This document shows, in pieces, positions 28,006 through 35,499 of a DNA stretch of 50,457 nt. Under the pieces are notes generated by a model that worked only from the letters and a program-made list of their open reading frames with translations, searched no databases and was not told the DNA's origin. The translations under genes and the position numbers were made by a program. The DNA is from Candidatus Rifleibacteriota bacterium (lineage in GTDB: Bacteria > Riflebacteria > Ozemobacteria > Ozemobacterales > Ozemobacteraceae). Every line of letters begins with the position of its first letter. The first letter of the stretch is position 1. Location of the stretch: contig JAKQOH010000177.1 of NCBI GenBank assembly GCA_029565415.1, positions 1-50,457 on the forward strand, written 5' to 3'.

Positions 28006-29721
28006 TCACTTCTCTTGCTTGGAATGGCGTTCATTCGCATGGGAGCGCTGATCCGGCCGCGGGAAATGCGTGTGGTTGTTGAGGTCGAGTTTACCGAAGT
28101 CCATCTTCAGGACCCGGTCGGCGACGTGGAAGTAGCGGTCGTCGTGAGAGACGATCACCAGAGTTTTCCCGGCGCTTTTCAATTCGGGCACCAGGGTCTC
28201 GTAGAAATACCGTCGGAACTCCGGATCCTGGTCGGCGGCCACTTCGTCGAAAATGTAGACCGGCTTGTCCTCGAGGAAGGTGACCACCAGGGCGAGCCGC
28301 TTTCTCTGGCCGGTGGAGAGGTTGAGATTGGTGAAGCGGTCTTCCTGGTAGGCTGTCTTCCGGGAGATGTCCATCAGGTTCAGAAGCTTGTCGACGCGCG
28401 CGGGATCGATGTTGCGGAGACCGTGCAGCTTGTCGAACAGGTGAAAATCCGAAAAGATGGCCGAGAAAAGGTTCTGATATGCCTGGGTGTTGGCCGGTGT
28501 CAGGTCGGTGTCGTCAACACGGATCGAGCCTTCATTCGGGTGATACAGCGCGGCCAGCAGTTTCATGAACGTGGTCTTTCCGCTGCCGTTTCCGCCGATC
28601 AGGAACAGAACCTCTCCCCGGCGGATATCCCCGTCGATGGGGCCGACCTCGAATCCGGGTGATCCGTCGGGATTCGTGTAGCTGAAGCGCACGTGACGGA
28701 AGCTGATTTGCTTGAAATCCGCGAAGAGATCCAGGGGGGCGGTGCGGCTGTCGTCCCGGCGCTCGAGGGCCTTGTCGAGGGCCGTCTCCAGGCGGGCGAG
28801 GTTGTCCACGGTGAAGTCGATCTGGGAAATCAGCGGGATGACATACACCACCGAGCTGAGCGGGCCGATCAGGAACAGGAGAGAGGAGATGACTTTCGCG
28901 ACCGTGCCGGTGAAGGATGTTGATATAACAGGCAGAATAAAAACCACGCCGCCCATCCAGAGCTTGAAAAACGTGTCGGCGAACACGATGTTGTTGGAGA
29001 ACAGCTCGTTCAGGAAGGTGCGCGAGTCGCGTACCCGGCCCGCCGCCGTGCCGAACTCCCCGAACACGTCGTCACTCTTGAGGGTGTTGATCCGCAGTTC
29101 CTTGAATCCGCGCAGCAGCCCGGTGAGGGTGGAGAAGAGAGTGTCCTCGCGCTTCGATGCCTCGGCCAGCCCCTCTTCGTAAGGCTTGAGAGCCCTGAGA
29201 TGGGTGCCGATGCCGAAGATGATCATGATGAGGCAGAGCAGAACCGCTGCCGGCGACTCCTTGGCGATGTAGAGCGTGATGAAGAGGATCATGATCGCCG
29301 CCTGGCCTGCGCTGAAAAACGGCTGGGTGGCCTGGACGATGGTCTGGGTTTCGCGGCTGACGCGCGAGTGGATGTCGACTTCGCCGATGGCTTCCAGCGC
29401 CGCGAGGTCGCAGTGACGGATCTTGTCGGCCAGACGCATCCGCACGCTGCAGATCGCCTCTTCCGCTATCCGGCTGGAGTGAAATAAAATATAGCGAAGC
29501 GAATAGGCGAACAGGATGATCGCCAGGGAAAAGACGAAAAAGTGTTTCCAGTAAGGCCCGCCGTCGTTCATCGATTCGACGGAGGTGTTGATGACCGCGA
29601 GAACCAGGGCGTTGCAGGCACCGGCGACGGCCAGGAACACCAGCAGCCTGTAGTCGAGCGCCTGCGTTTCCTTCTGCAGGAAATCGAGGTATTTGAGTTT
29701 CAGGAAAGAGGGCAGATTCAT
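28006..29721 (-). CDS. Cyclic-peptide/siderophore-type ABC exporter (PvdE/SyrD family)
   Basis: 571 aa fused membrane and ATPase subunit. Six membrane spans lie in residues about 20-310 (LLVFLAVAGACNALVLAVIN, HFFVFSLAIILFAYSLRYIL, AIMILFITLYIAKESPAAVL and others). The ATPase follows: Walker A GGNGSGKTT, signature LSTGQRKR (the family's variant of LSGGQ), Walker B PVYIFDEVAADQDP and H-loop VSHDDRYF. The S-T-G-Q-R-K-R signature and the overall layout are those of exporters for pyoverdine precursor, syringomycin and microcin-like peptides (TIGR01194-type). It is the probable exporter of the NRPS product encoded to the right. Upstream gene is the 67-aa membrane protein; downstream SPFH gene is nearly contiguous. 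Confidence 0.93.
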   Translation of the reverse strand: MNLPSFLKLKYLDFLQKETQALDYRLLVFLAVAGACNALVLAVINTSVESMNDGGPYWKHFFVFSLAIILFAYSLRYILFHSSRIAEEAICSVRMRLADKIRHCDLAALEAIGEVDIHSRVSRETQTIVQATQPFFSAGQAAIMILFITLYIAKESPAAVLLCLIMIIFGIGTHLRALKPYEEGLAEASKREDTLFSTLTGLLRGFKELRINTLKSDDVFGEFGTAAGRVRDSRTFLNELFSNNIVFADTFFKLWMGGVVFILPVISTSFTGTVAKVISSLLFLIGPLSSVVYVIPLISQIDFTVDNLARLETALDKALERRDDSRTAPLDLFADFKQISFRHVRFSYTNPDGSPGFEVGPIDGDIRRGEVLFLIGGNGSGKTTFMKLLAALYHPNEGSIRVDDTDLTPANTQAYQNLFSAIFSDFHLFDKLHGLRNIDPARVDKLLNLMDISRKTAYQEDRFTNLNLSTGQRKRLALVVTFLEDKPVYIFDEVAADQDPEFRRYFYETLVPELKSAGKTLVIVSHDDRYFHVADRVLKMDFGKLDLNNHTHFPRPDQRSHANERHSKQEK

Positions 29722-29739
29722 GTCGGGCCCGCGGGCCGG

Positions 29740-29943
29740 TCAGCCGGCACTGGTCGGGGGAACGGCATCGGCGGTTTTGGGCTGTTCATTCGGTGCCGTA
29801 AAGAAGAGGAACAGCAGGCTGAGGATCGGCGAGAAAAGGGTGGAAGCGAAAAAGAATCCCCAGAATCCGATCCGCCGGTTTCTTCCGAAGTATCCCGCCA
29901 CGAAGCACAATCCCGTGTACAGGATCAGCAGCTCGAGGGGCAT
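29740..29943 (-). CDS. Small two-span membrane protein (67 aa)
   Basis: Two hydrophobic stretches (LELLILYTGLCFVAGYFG and FWGFFFASTLFSPILSLLFL) separated by RNRRIG, then a short Pro-rich tail. AGGAGAAG lies about 6 nt before the ATG. It ends 18 nt before the peptide exporter gene and is probably co-transcribed. Similar small proteins with an RNRRIGFWGFF turn are common and uncharacterised. Possibly an exporter accessory. Confidence 0.75.
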   Translation of the reverse strand: MPLELLILYTGLCFVAGYFGRNRRIGFWGFFFASTLFSPILSLLFLFFTAPNEQPKTADAVPPTSAG

Positions 29944-29997
29944 GGCATTCTTCTCCTGGAACCTGAAAAGTCATCCGGGTGCCGGATGTCGAAATAC

Positions 29998-30028
29998 CGC
30001 GAACCCCGGGATAGCCCCGGGGTTCGCG
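29998..30028 (-). terminator. Terminator after DUF697-like gene
   Basis: CGCGAACCCCGGG (29998-30010) pairs with CCCGGGGTTCGCG (30016-30028), 13 bp perfect, 5-nt loop. Read on the - strand it is followed by GTATTTCG, a weak T-run. It lies 12 nt after the stop codon at 30041. Confidence 0.7.
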
Positions 30029-30040
30029 ACATGATGCGGA

Positions 30041-30616
30041 TCAGGAACGGTCTTTTCCGGCCTCTTTGGCTGCGTGGTGAGCCTTTTCGGCACCTTTCGC
30101 GCGCTCCGGAGAGGCGGTCTCGGTGGCGGGCTGGGTTTTGTCCATGGTTGCAGCGATTTTCTGGCCTTCGTCGAACTGCTTCCGGAAATACTCCCTGACC
30201 TTCTCGGGTTCGAGATCCAGGAAGGTTCCGCCGGCTTCGAAGTGCTGGATGAACACCTTGCCGAGAGCGTAGGCCGTGGCCCCGCTGAAAAGAACCATCG
30301 AGGGAGCGCCGATCACGGCACCCACGACCGGAATGGCCTTCAGAATCGGGGAGATGGTTCCGAACGAAAGGCTCGCCGGCACGACGGAGCCGATAAGGGA
30401 GCCGAACAGGGCTTTGCCGCGGCTCTCGTGAAACTCGATCTCGTACACCTTCGAGATCTCGGAAATCATTTTCATCTGCACGCCGGTTACCGTCGCCAGA
30501 TCCAGGAGGGGAATCGGAATCAGGCCCGCGCCCATCGACCACCAGATATACCGCCTGACGATCTGCATCGCCTTGGCTTCCTTGGTTTCGATCGTTGTTT
30601 CCGGATTGGCTTCCAT
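30041..30616 (-). CDS. DUF697-like membrane protein
   Basis: 191 aa. Contains the block GAGLIPIPLLDLATVTGVQM, then ISKVYEIEFHESRGKALFGS, typical of DUF697/YcjF-like proteins often found with dynamin- or Era-like GTPases or in stress operons. Two membrane hairpins are likely (IWWSMGAGLIPIPLLDLATV; VVPASLSFGTISPILKAIPV plus VGAVIGAPSMVLFSGATAYA). The C-terminus is a charged Lys/Glu/Ala tail. Start ATG 30616 follows GGAAGGAAA; upstream in-frame starts lie in or before the promoter. It has its own near-consensus promoter and a terminator, so it is a single-gene unit. Confidence 0.86.
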   Translation of the reverse strand: MEANPETTIETKEAKAMQIVRRYIWWSMGAGLIPIPLLDLATVTGVQMKMISEISKVYEIEFHESRGKALFGSLIGSVVPASLSFGTISPILKAIPVVGAVIGAPSMVLFSGATAYALGKVFIQHFEAGGTFLDLEPEKVREYFRKQFDEGQKIAATMDKTQPATETASPERAKGAEKAHHAAKEAGKDRS

Positions 30617-30700
30617 GTTTTTTTCCTTCCAAAAGATTTGAACTGCCTGTGCTCTCACCAGGAAAAGCCTGCGTGGGCAAGGCATTCTTCCGACCAAATC

Positions 30701-30729
30701 AAGATATCATCGCGTTTTTCCAATGTCAA
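30701..30729 (-). promoter_or_regulatory. Near-consensus sigma-70-type promoter for DUF697-like gene
   Basis: On the - strand: TTGACA (30729-30724), 17-nt spacer, TATCTT (30706-30701), with TG one base before the -10 box. Perfect -35 and ideal spacing; start point near 30694, leader about 80 nt. The best promoter match in the window. Confidence 0.72.
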
Positions 30730-30754
30730 CGAATGGAAGGGGGGGCTGCACGGG

Positions 30755-30765
30755 TATGATATACT
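30755..30765 (+). promoter_or_regulatory. Possible -10 region for thioesterase gene
   Basis: Overlapping TATGAT (30755-30760) and TATACT (30760-30765) about 55 nt before the thioesterase ATG. No clear -35 box. Confidence 0.3.
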
Positions 30766-30819
30766 CCGCTTTTCAACGAAACCCTCAGTTCAAACCGGTG
30801 CGGCAGAAGGATTCGTTCC

Positions 30820-31527
30820 ATGGAAAAACGCGGCGGCATCCGGCTGTTCGTGCCTCCCTATGCCGGGGGGAACACGACATCCTTCAACGCCTTCCGGGCG
30901 CCGTTTGCCACCCGTGGATTCGAGCTCGTTCCGCTGGAGCTTCCAGGGCATGGAAGACGGATCACCGAACCTCTTCTCACCGACATCGGAGCCATGGTGG
31001 ACGACCTTTACGCCCTCGTCGCCGTCAGGCTAGACAGGCCCTTCGCCTTCTGGGGGCACAGCATGGGAAGCTTGCTGGCCTGGCTTCTTGCCCAGCGCAT
31101 CGAACGCGCGGGCGTCGCGAAACCGCTTGCCCTGGTCGTGTCCGGGCGCCGGGCGCCGCATCTTCCCGAGCGACACCCTCCGCGCCACACCCTGCCCCGG
31201 CCCGCCTTCATCGAAGAGCTTCGCCGGTTCGGCGGGTTGCCGGAAGAGGTGCTGAACCACCCCGCCTACATGGAATACGCCGAGCCGATCATCCGGGCTG
31301 ATTTCCAGGCCCTGGACACCTATGTGCATGTTGCCGGAGCTCCGCTGACGGTGCCGATCGGGGTACTGATGGGGGACCGCGACGATGTGACCCTGGAGGA
31401 AGCCGAGAGGTGGCGGGAGGCGACACGGGGCCCGGTGATCGTCGAGCGTGTTGCCGGCGGGCATTTCTTCCTTCACGACGCCCCTGATGCCACGGCGGCT
31501 CGGGTGGCGCGGCTCATCGGCTGTTGA
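30820..31527 (+). CDS. Type II thioesterase (NRPS editing enzyme)
   Basis: 235 aa alpha/beta hydrolase of the GrsT/RifR family. It removes wrong or stalled acyl groups from carrier proteins. RLFVPPYAGGNTTSFNAFR and LELPGHGRRI are family signatures. The nucleophile elbow is GHSMGS with Ser81; the acid is probably in MGDRDDVT and the His in GGHFFLHD. AGAAGGA lies 7 nt upstream of ATG 30820. The phosphopantetheinyl transferase gene follows 12 nt later. Transcribed towards the NRPS genes, which it should serve. Confidence 0.94.
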   Translation: MEKRGGIRLFVPPYAGGNTTSFNAFRAPFATRGFELVPLELPGHGRRITEPLLTDIGAMVDDLYALVAVRLDRPFAFWGHSMGSLLAWLLAQRIERAGVAKPLALVVSGRRAPHLPERHPPRHTLPRPAFIEELRRFGGLPEEVLNHPAYMEYAEPIIRADFQALDTYVHVAGAPLTVPIGVLMGDRDDVTLEEAERWREATRGPVIVERVAGGHFFLHDAPDATAARVARLIGC

Positions 31528-31539
31528 GCGGAGGGCGGA

Positions 31540-32184
31540 GTGACGAACGTCTCCCTGATGGTGGCGGAAAACCTCTCGCCGTTTGCGCCCGCCTTGTGGG
31601 GACGGCTGCTGGCTGATCTGCCCGAGGCGCTGCATCCGGGGATTCTCGTGTTTCGCCGGTGGGAAGACCGCCAGGCCTCGCTCCTGGCGCGGTTGATGCT
31701 GGCCGCGCGGTTTGGCCGGGCGGCGCCGACCCAGATGCGACGGGATTCGTACGGGCGCCCCGGGTTGGATGGGTCCGAGTTCAATATCTCCCACGCCGAC
31801 GGCGTGGTGGTGCTGGCGACTGCGTCGGAGCGGGTGGGCGTCGACGTGGAGCGGATCCGGCCGGTTGTCTTAGATGATTACGGGTCGGCTCTGAGCGATG
31901 ACGAGCTGCGTCGGCTGGAGTCGAGCCCGGAGCGGGACCGGGCCTTCTTCGCCCTCTGGACCGCGAAAGAAGCCGCGGTGAAGGCCGACGGGCGGGGAAT
32001 GACGATTCCCCTTGCCGGAGTGACCATCGTCGACGGAGTGGCGCTGATCGATGGTGCCCGTTGGCGCCTGACCCCGGTGCCGCTGGGACCGGAGTTCATG
32101 TGCCATGTGGCCCTGCGCGGTGGCCGGGATACTCCTGCCGCCGTCGTGAAGGTCGATGTCTTTCCGCTCCCGGGCGAAAAATAG
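31540..32184 (+). CDS. Sfp-type 4'-phosphopantetheinyl transferase
   Basis: 214 aa. Converts apo carrier proteins to the holo form by transferring 4'-phosphopantetheine from CoA to the conserved Ser. Diagnostic motifs are FNISHADGVVVLA, VGVDVERIRP (Mg2+-binding Asp/Glu) and FFALWTAKEAAVKADG (W-x-x-K-E-A-x-x-K). Its targets would be the carrier-protein serines of the NRPS genes on the opposite strand. Start taken as GTG 31540 with GGAGGG 5 nt upstream; ATG 31558 is an alternative. It converges on the NRPS terminal gene with a 27-nt gap holding only a weak GATTA/TAATC repeat. Confidence 0.94.
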   Translation: MTNVSLMVAENLSPFAPALWGRLLADLPEALHPGILVFRRWEDRQASLLARLMLAARFGRAAPTQMRRDSYGRPGLDGSEFNISHADGVVVLATASERVGVDVERIRPVVLDDYGSALSDDELRRLESSPERDRAFFALWTAKEAAVKADGRGMTIPLAGVTIVDGVALIDGARWRLTPVPLGPEFMCHVALRGGRDTPAAVVKVDVFPLPGEK

Positions 32185-32211
32185 GATTAATTACTATATC
32201 TAATCGGATGC

Positions 32212-35200
32212 TTACGACGCGCCGCGCATGATGCCGGCGATCAGGTCTGCCAGTTGGGCGGCGTGGGGCGGCCGGACCATGTTCTCGTGGGTTCCGGGCG
32301 CCGGCACGGCTTCGACCGACCGGCAGATGCGTTCCCAGCCGAGCGCGGGGTCCCTGGTGAACTCCTGGGCGCCCGGAATCTTCTCGGAAGCGCGGAACAC
32401 GGTCAGGCGGCCGGCAAAGGGCTCCGGGCGGTAGGCGAACACCGCCCGGGTGTTCGTCGTGAAAACGGTCAGCAGACGTTTTCCCTCATCGATACCGAAG
32501 TCGGGAGGGATCATCCCCGCGTCTTTCGCCCGTTCCACGACGTAGGAAAGCCGCTCTTCCTCACCCATTCCGCGCAGGTGCTCTGCCGAAAGACGGACCT
32601 CGTCGCCGAAGAGGCCGACGATCAGTTCCGCCTCGTCCAGCAAGCTGAGCTCCTTCGAGAGAACGGACGGTTCGTAGGTGTCCAGCAGGCCGACCATTCC
32701 CAGCCGGGCGCCGGCTGCGGCAAGGCGTCGCGCGATCTCATGGGCGACGTAACCGCCGAACGACCAGCCGGCGAGATGGTACGGGCCGTCGGGCTCCGCG
32801 GCTCTGATCTCGTCGAGATACGCTTCGGCCATTGCCTCGACCGTCGGCAGGGTGGATTCCCCCTTCTCGATGCCGAACGCCTGCAGGGCATAGATCGAGC
32901 CTGCCGCCGGAAGCCGGTGGGCAAGTTCGTGATAACAGTGAACCGTGCCGCCGCCGGGGTGGATAAAAAAGAGCGGCTCGCCCCGGCCTTTCCGCAGACG
33001 AACCAGGGCCCGGGAGGGGCCTGTCGTGCCGCCGGAGCGGATCAGCGGGGCCAGCTGCGCGATGGTCGGGTTTTCAAAAAGGGCTGACAGCGGGAGATTG
33101 AGGCCGAATCGTTCCTTGGTCTGGGCCATGAGCCGGACAGCCAGCAGGGAATGGCCGCCCCGGTCGAAGAAGTTGTCGGTCACGCCGATGGCGGGCAGCT
33201 CGAGCAGCCGCTCCCAGATCTCGACCAGGCCGATCTCAACGCGATCCCGCGGGGCGACTAGGTCCCGCTTGCGATCGCCGACGGCGGGAAGGGGGAGCGC
33301 TTTCCGGTCGATCTTTCCGTTCGGCGTCAGCGGCCATTTCGGAAGGGCCACGATTGCCGAGGGGGTCATGTAATCGGGGAGCCGCTCCCCCACCCTGCGG
33401 CGGAGCCGCTCGGGATCTATCGGGCCGCCGTTTCCGACGACGTAGGCGATGAGCCGCTTGTCCTGCCCGCTCTCGTGGAGCGTCACGAGTGCTTCGGCCA
33501 CCCCGGGTTCGGCCGTCAGGGCGGTTTCGATGTCCCCCGGCTCGATCCGGTAGCCGCGCAGGGAGATCTGGTGGTCGATCCGGCCCAGCACTTCGACTAC
33601 CCCGTCGTCTCGCCACCGCGCCCGGTCGCCGGTCCGGAACAGCCGGCCGCCGGCCCGGAAGGGATCATCGAAGAACTTCTTCGCCGTCATCTCGGGGTGG
33701 CCGAGATACCCGGAGCCCACGCCCACGCCGCCGATGGCCAGCTCCCCGACCACGCCCGGAGGGACGGGATTGAAACCGTCGTCGATGATATAGCTTGTGA
33801 TATTTGCCATGGCCCGCCCGATGGGAAGCCCTTTCGCGGGGCCTTCGTAATCGAAAATGTGGCTGCAGACGGCGCATTCGGCGACCCCGTACGCGTTGAT
33901 GAACCGCCTTCCGGCCGACCATGCGTCGGCAACCGGCAGGGATGTGGCCTCCCCCGCCGAGACCACCACCTCCAGGTCCGGAAACTGGTCGGGGGGCATG
34001 ACGGCGAGAAGGGACGGCGGAAGCGTCACGTGCGTCACCCGCTCGGCTTTCAGCAGCCTGACGAGGCCCTCGCCCATCCGGTCTTCCATGGTGGGGGCGA
34101 GCACCAGGCACGCTCCGGCCGCGAAAGTCATGGCCAGTTCGGAAATGAGGGCGTCGAAGGAGAGCACCGAGAACTGGAGCACCCGGCTGGCGGGGGTGAC
34201 GTTGAACAGGCGCCGGTGTTCGGCGGCGAGGTTCGACAGTCCCGCATGGGTGTTGATGGCGCCCTTCGGCCGGCCCGTCGAGCCGGAGGTGAAGATCAGA
34301 TAGGCGGGATCGGCCGGTTCAGGGGCGAACGGCGCAAAGGGCTCGGATCCATCCCTGACCGCCTCGTCGATGGGAATGATCTGCCGGCCGGCAGGAAGCT
34401 TGGCGAGGCCGCTTCCGCCGGCAAGAATCGCGGCCGGCGTCGCGTCTTCGATCATGCAGGCGATCCGGTCGGCGGGATAGGCCGGATCGAGCGGAAGATA
34501 GACGGCGCCCGCCCGCATCACGCCGATGACCGCCGCGGCCATCGAGGGGGTCCGGTCGACGCAGACGGCTACGACGTCTCCCTGTTTCACGCCGGCGGCC
34601 CGGATCCGTGCGGCTACGGCGGAAGCCATGGCGTCGAGGCGGGCGTAGTCGACGTGTTCGCCCCCGCACGCGATGGCCGGGGATGTCGGAGCGGCCGCGG
34701 CATGGCGGGAGACCCACTGGTGAAGCGCCGGCCGCGCCGGATCTTCGGTCACCGGGCCGTTGAGCCGGGCCACCAGCGCTTTTCCTGCCTGCCCGGAAAG
34801 GAGCGGCAGCCGGTTCACGGGCGTGTCGGGGGCCGCCAGGCCCGCCGTCAGCAGGGAAATGCCTTGCTCGAGAAACTCCCGGACGGTCGAATCGATATAG
34901 CATTCGCTATCGTAATCGGCGGCCAGGAGAAACCGGTCGCCGGCATGCTCGATGGTCAGAGACAGCGGCAGACCAGCCGGGGCCGGGCCGTGGATGGCCG
35001 GAAGTGTCAGCATCGTCGCGGCGAGCGAGGGCATTCCGAGGTCGGCCGCCAGCTTCTCCAGGGGATAACACTGGTGTTCGTAGGCTGCCAGCATCGTCTT
35101 GCGGGTTTCCACCAGCAGCTCCTTGAACGTTCGCCCCTGCGGGATGGGAAGATCGATCACCACCCCGCCCGGGTTCGAATCCCCGCGCAGCGGTGTGGCG

Positions 35201-35484
35201 AGGATGGCCCGCTCCACGCCGAGACGGCGATGGAATGTCGCAGCCATGCCGGCAAGAAACAGCGCGGCGATGAGAAAATCCCCCCTGCCGGAGATCTTCA
35301 GGATATTCGCTGCGGCTTCGTCGGGGAGCTGGATGCGGGTGATCTTCCGGCCGCCGTTTCTTCCGGGGCGATCGAAGGGAAGCGCGGTGGGAACGAGGTC
35401 GCCGCCAAGCCGATCGAGCCAGTAGGTGCGGGCTTCGAGCAGGTTCCGGTCGAACATCTGCATCCCTGCGGTTTCGTGCGTCAT
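32212..35484 (-). CDS. NRPS termination subunit: half-condensation domain, A (Tyr/Phe-like), PCP, thioesterase
   Basis: 1090 aa. Residues about 12-225 match only the C-terminal lobe of a condensation domain, starting at the linker ARTYWLDRLGGDL...LPFDRP; the HHxxxDG lobe is absent. A domain about 245-690: YLIFTSGSTGRPKG, LPIGRAMANI, RTGDRARWRDDG, NGKIDRKAL. Reading the pocket by GrsA alignment gives D-A-S-T-V-A-A-V-C-K, close to known Tyr/Phe codes; motif A5 is NAYGVAE instead of NAYGPTE. Carrier Ser779 (DRGGHSLLAVR). C-terminal type I thioesterase about 830-1085 with GWSFGG, Ser908, which should release the peptide by hydrolysis or cyclisation. GAGG precedes the ATG; the gene starts 15 nt after the radical SAM stop. 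Confidence 0.93.
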   Translation of the reverse strand: MTHETAGMQMFDRNLLEARTYWLDRLGGDLVPTALPFDRPGRNGGRKITRIQLPDEAAANILKISGRGDFLIAALFLAGMAATFHRRLGVERAILATPLRGDSNPGGVVIDLPIPQGRTFKELLVETRKTMLAAYEHQCYPLEKLAADLGMPSLAATMLTLPAIHGPAPAGLPLSLTIEHAGDRFLLAADYDSECYIDSTVREFLEQGISLLTAGLAAPDTPVNRLPLLSGQAGKALVARLNGPVTEDPARPALHQWVSRHAAAAPTSPAIACGGEHVDYARLDAMASAVAARIRAAGVKQGDVVAVCVDRTPSMAAAVIGVMRAGAVYLPLDPAYPADRIACMIEDATPAAILAGGSGLAKLPAGRQIIPIDEAVRDGSEPFAPFAPEPADPAYLIFTSGSTGRPKGAINTHAGLSNLAAEHRRLFNVTPASRVLQFSVLSFDALISELAMTFAAGACLVLAPTMEDRMGEGLVRLLKAERVTHVTLPPSLLAVMPPDQFPDLEVVVSAGEATSLPVADAWSAGRRFINAYGVAECAVCSHIFDYEGPAKGLPIGRAMANITSYIIDDGFNPVPPGVVGELAIGGVGVGSGYLGHPEMTAKKFFDDPFRAGGRLFRTGDRARWRDDGVVEVLGRIDHQISLRGYRIEPGDIETALTAEPGVAEALVTLHESGQDKRLIAYVVGNGGPIDPERLRRRVGERLPDYMTPSAIVALPKWPLTPNGKIDRKALPLPAVGDRKRDLVAPRDRVEIGLVEIWERLLELPAIGVTDNFFDRGGHSLLAVRLMAQTKERFGLNLPLSALFENPTIAQLAPLIRSGGTTGPSRALVRLRKGRGEPLFFIHPGGGTVHCYHELAHRLPAAGSIYALQAFGIEKGESTLPTVEAMAEAYLDEIRAAEPDGPYHLAGWSFGGYVAHEIARRLAAAGARLGMVGLLDTYEPSVLSKELSLLDEAELIVGLFGDEVRLSAEHLRGMGEEERLSYVVERAKDAGMIPPDFGIDEGKRLLTVFTTNTRAVFAYRPEPFAGRLTVFRASEKIPGAQEFTRDPALGWERICRSVEAVPAPGTHENMVRPPHAAQLADLIAGIMRGAS

Positions 35485-35499
35485 GTGCCTTGCCTCACG

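Noticed and set aside
26395..28662. 755-codon + strand frame over the binding-protein, SPFH and exporter genes
   Set aside because: It spans three well-supported genes on the other strand and has no domain pattern of its own.
34897..34910. AT-rich patches as frameshifts or sequencing errors
   Set aside because: The reading frames continue uninterrupted through the patches and the encoded residues fit the surrounding domains, so errors are unlikely.
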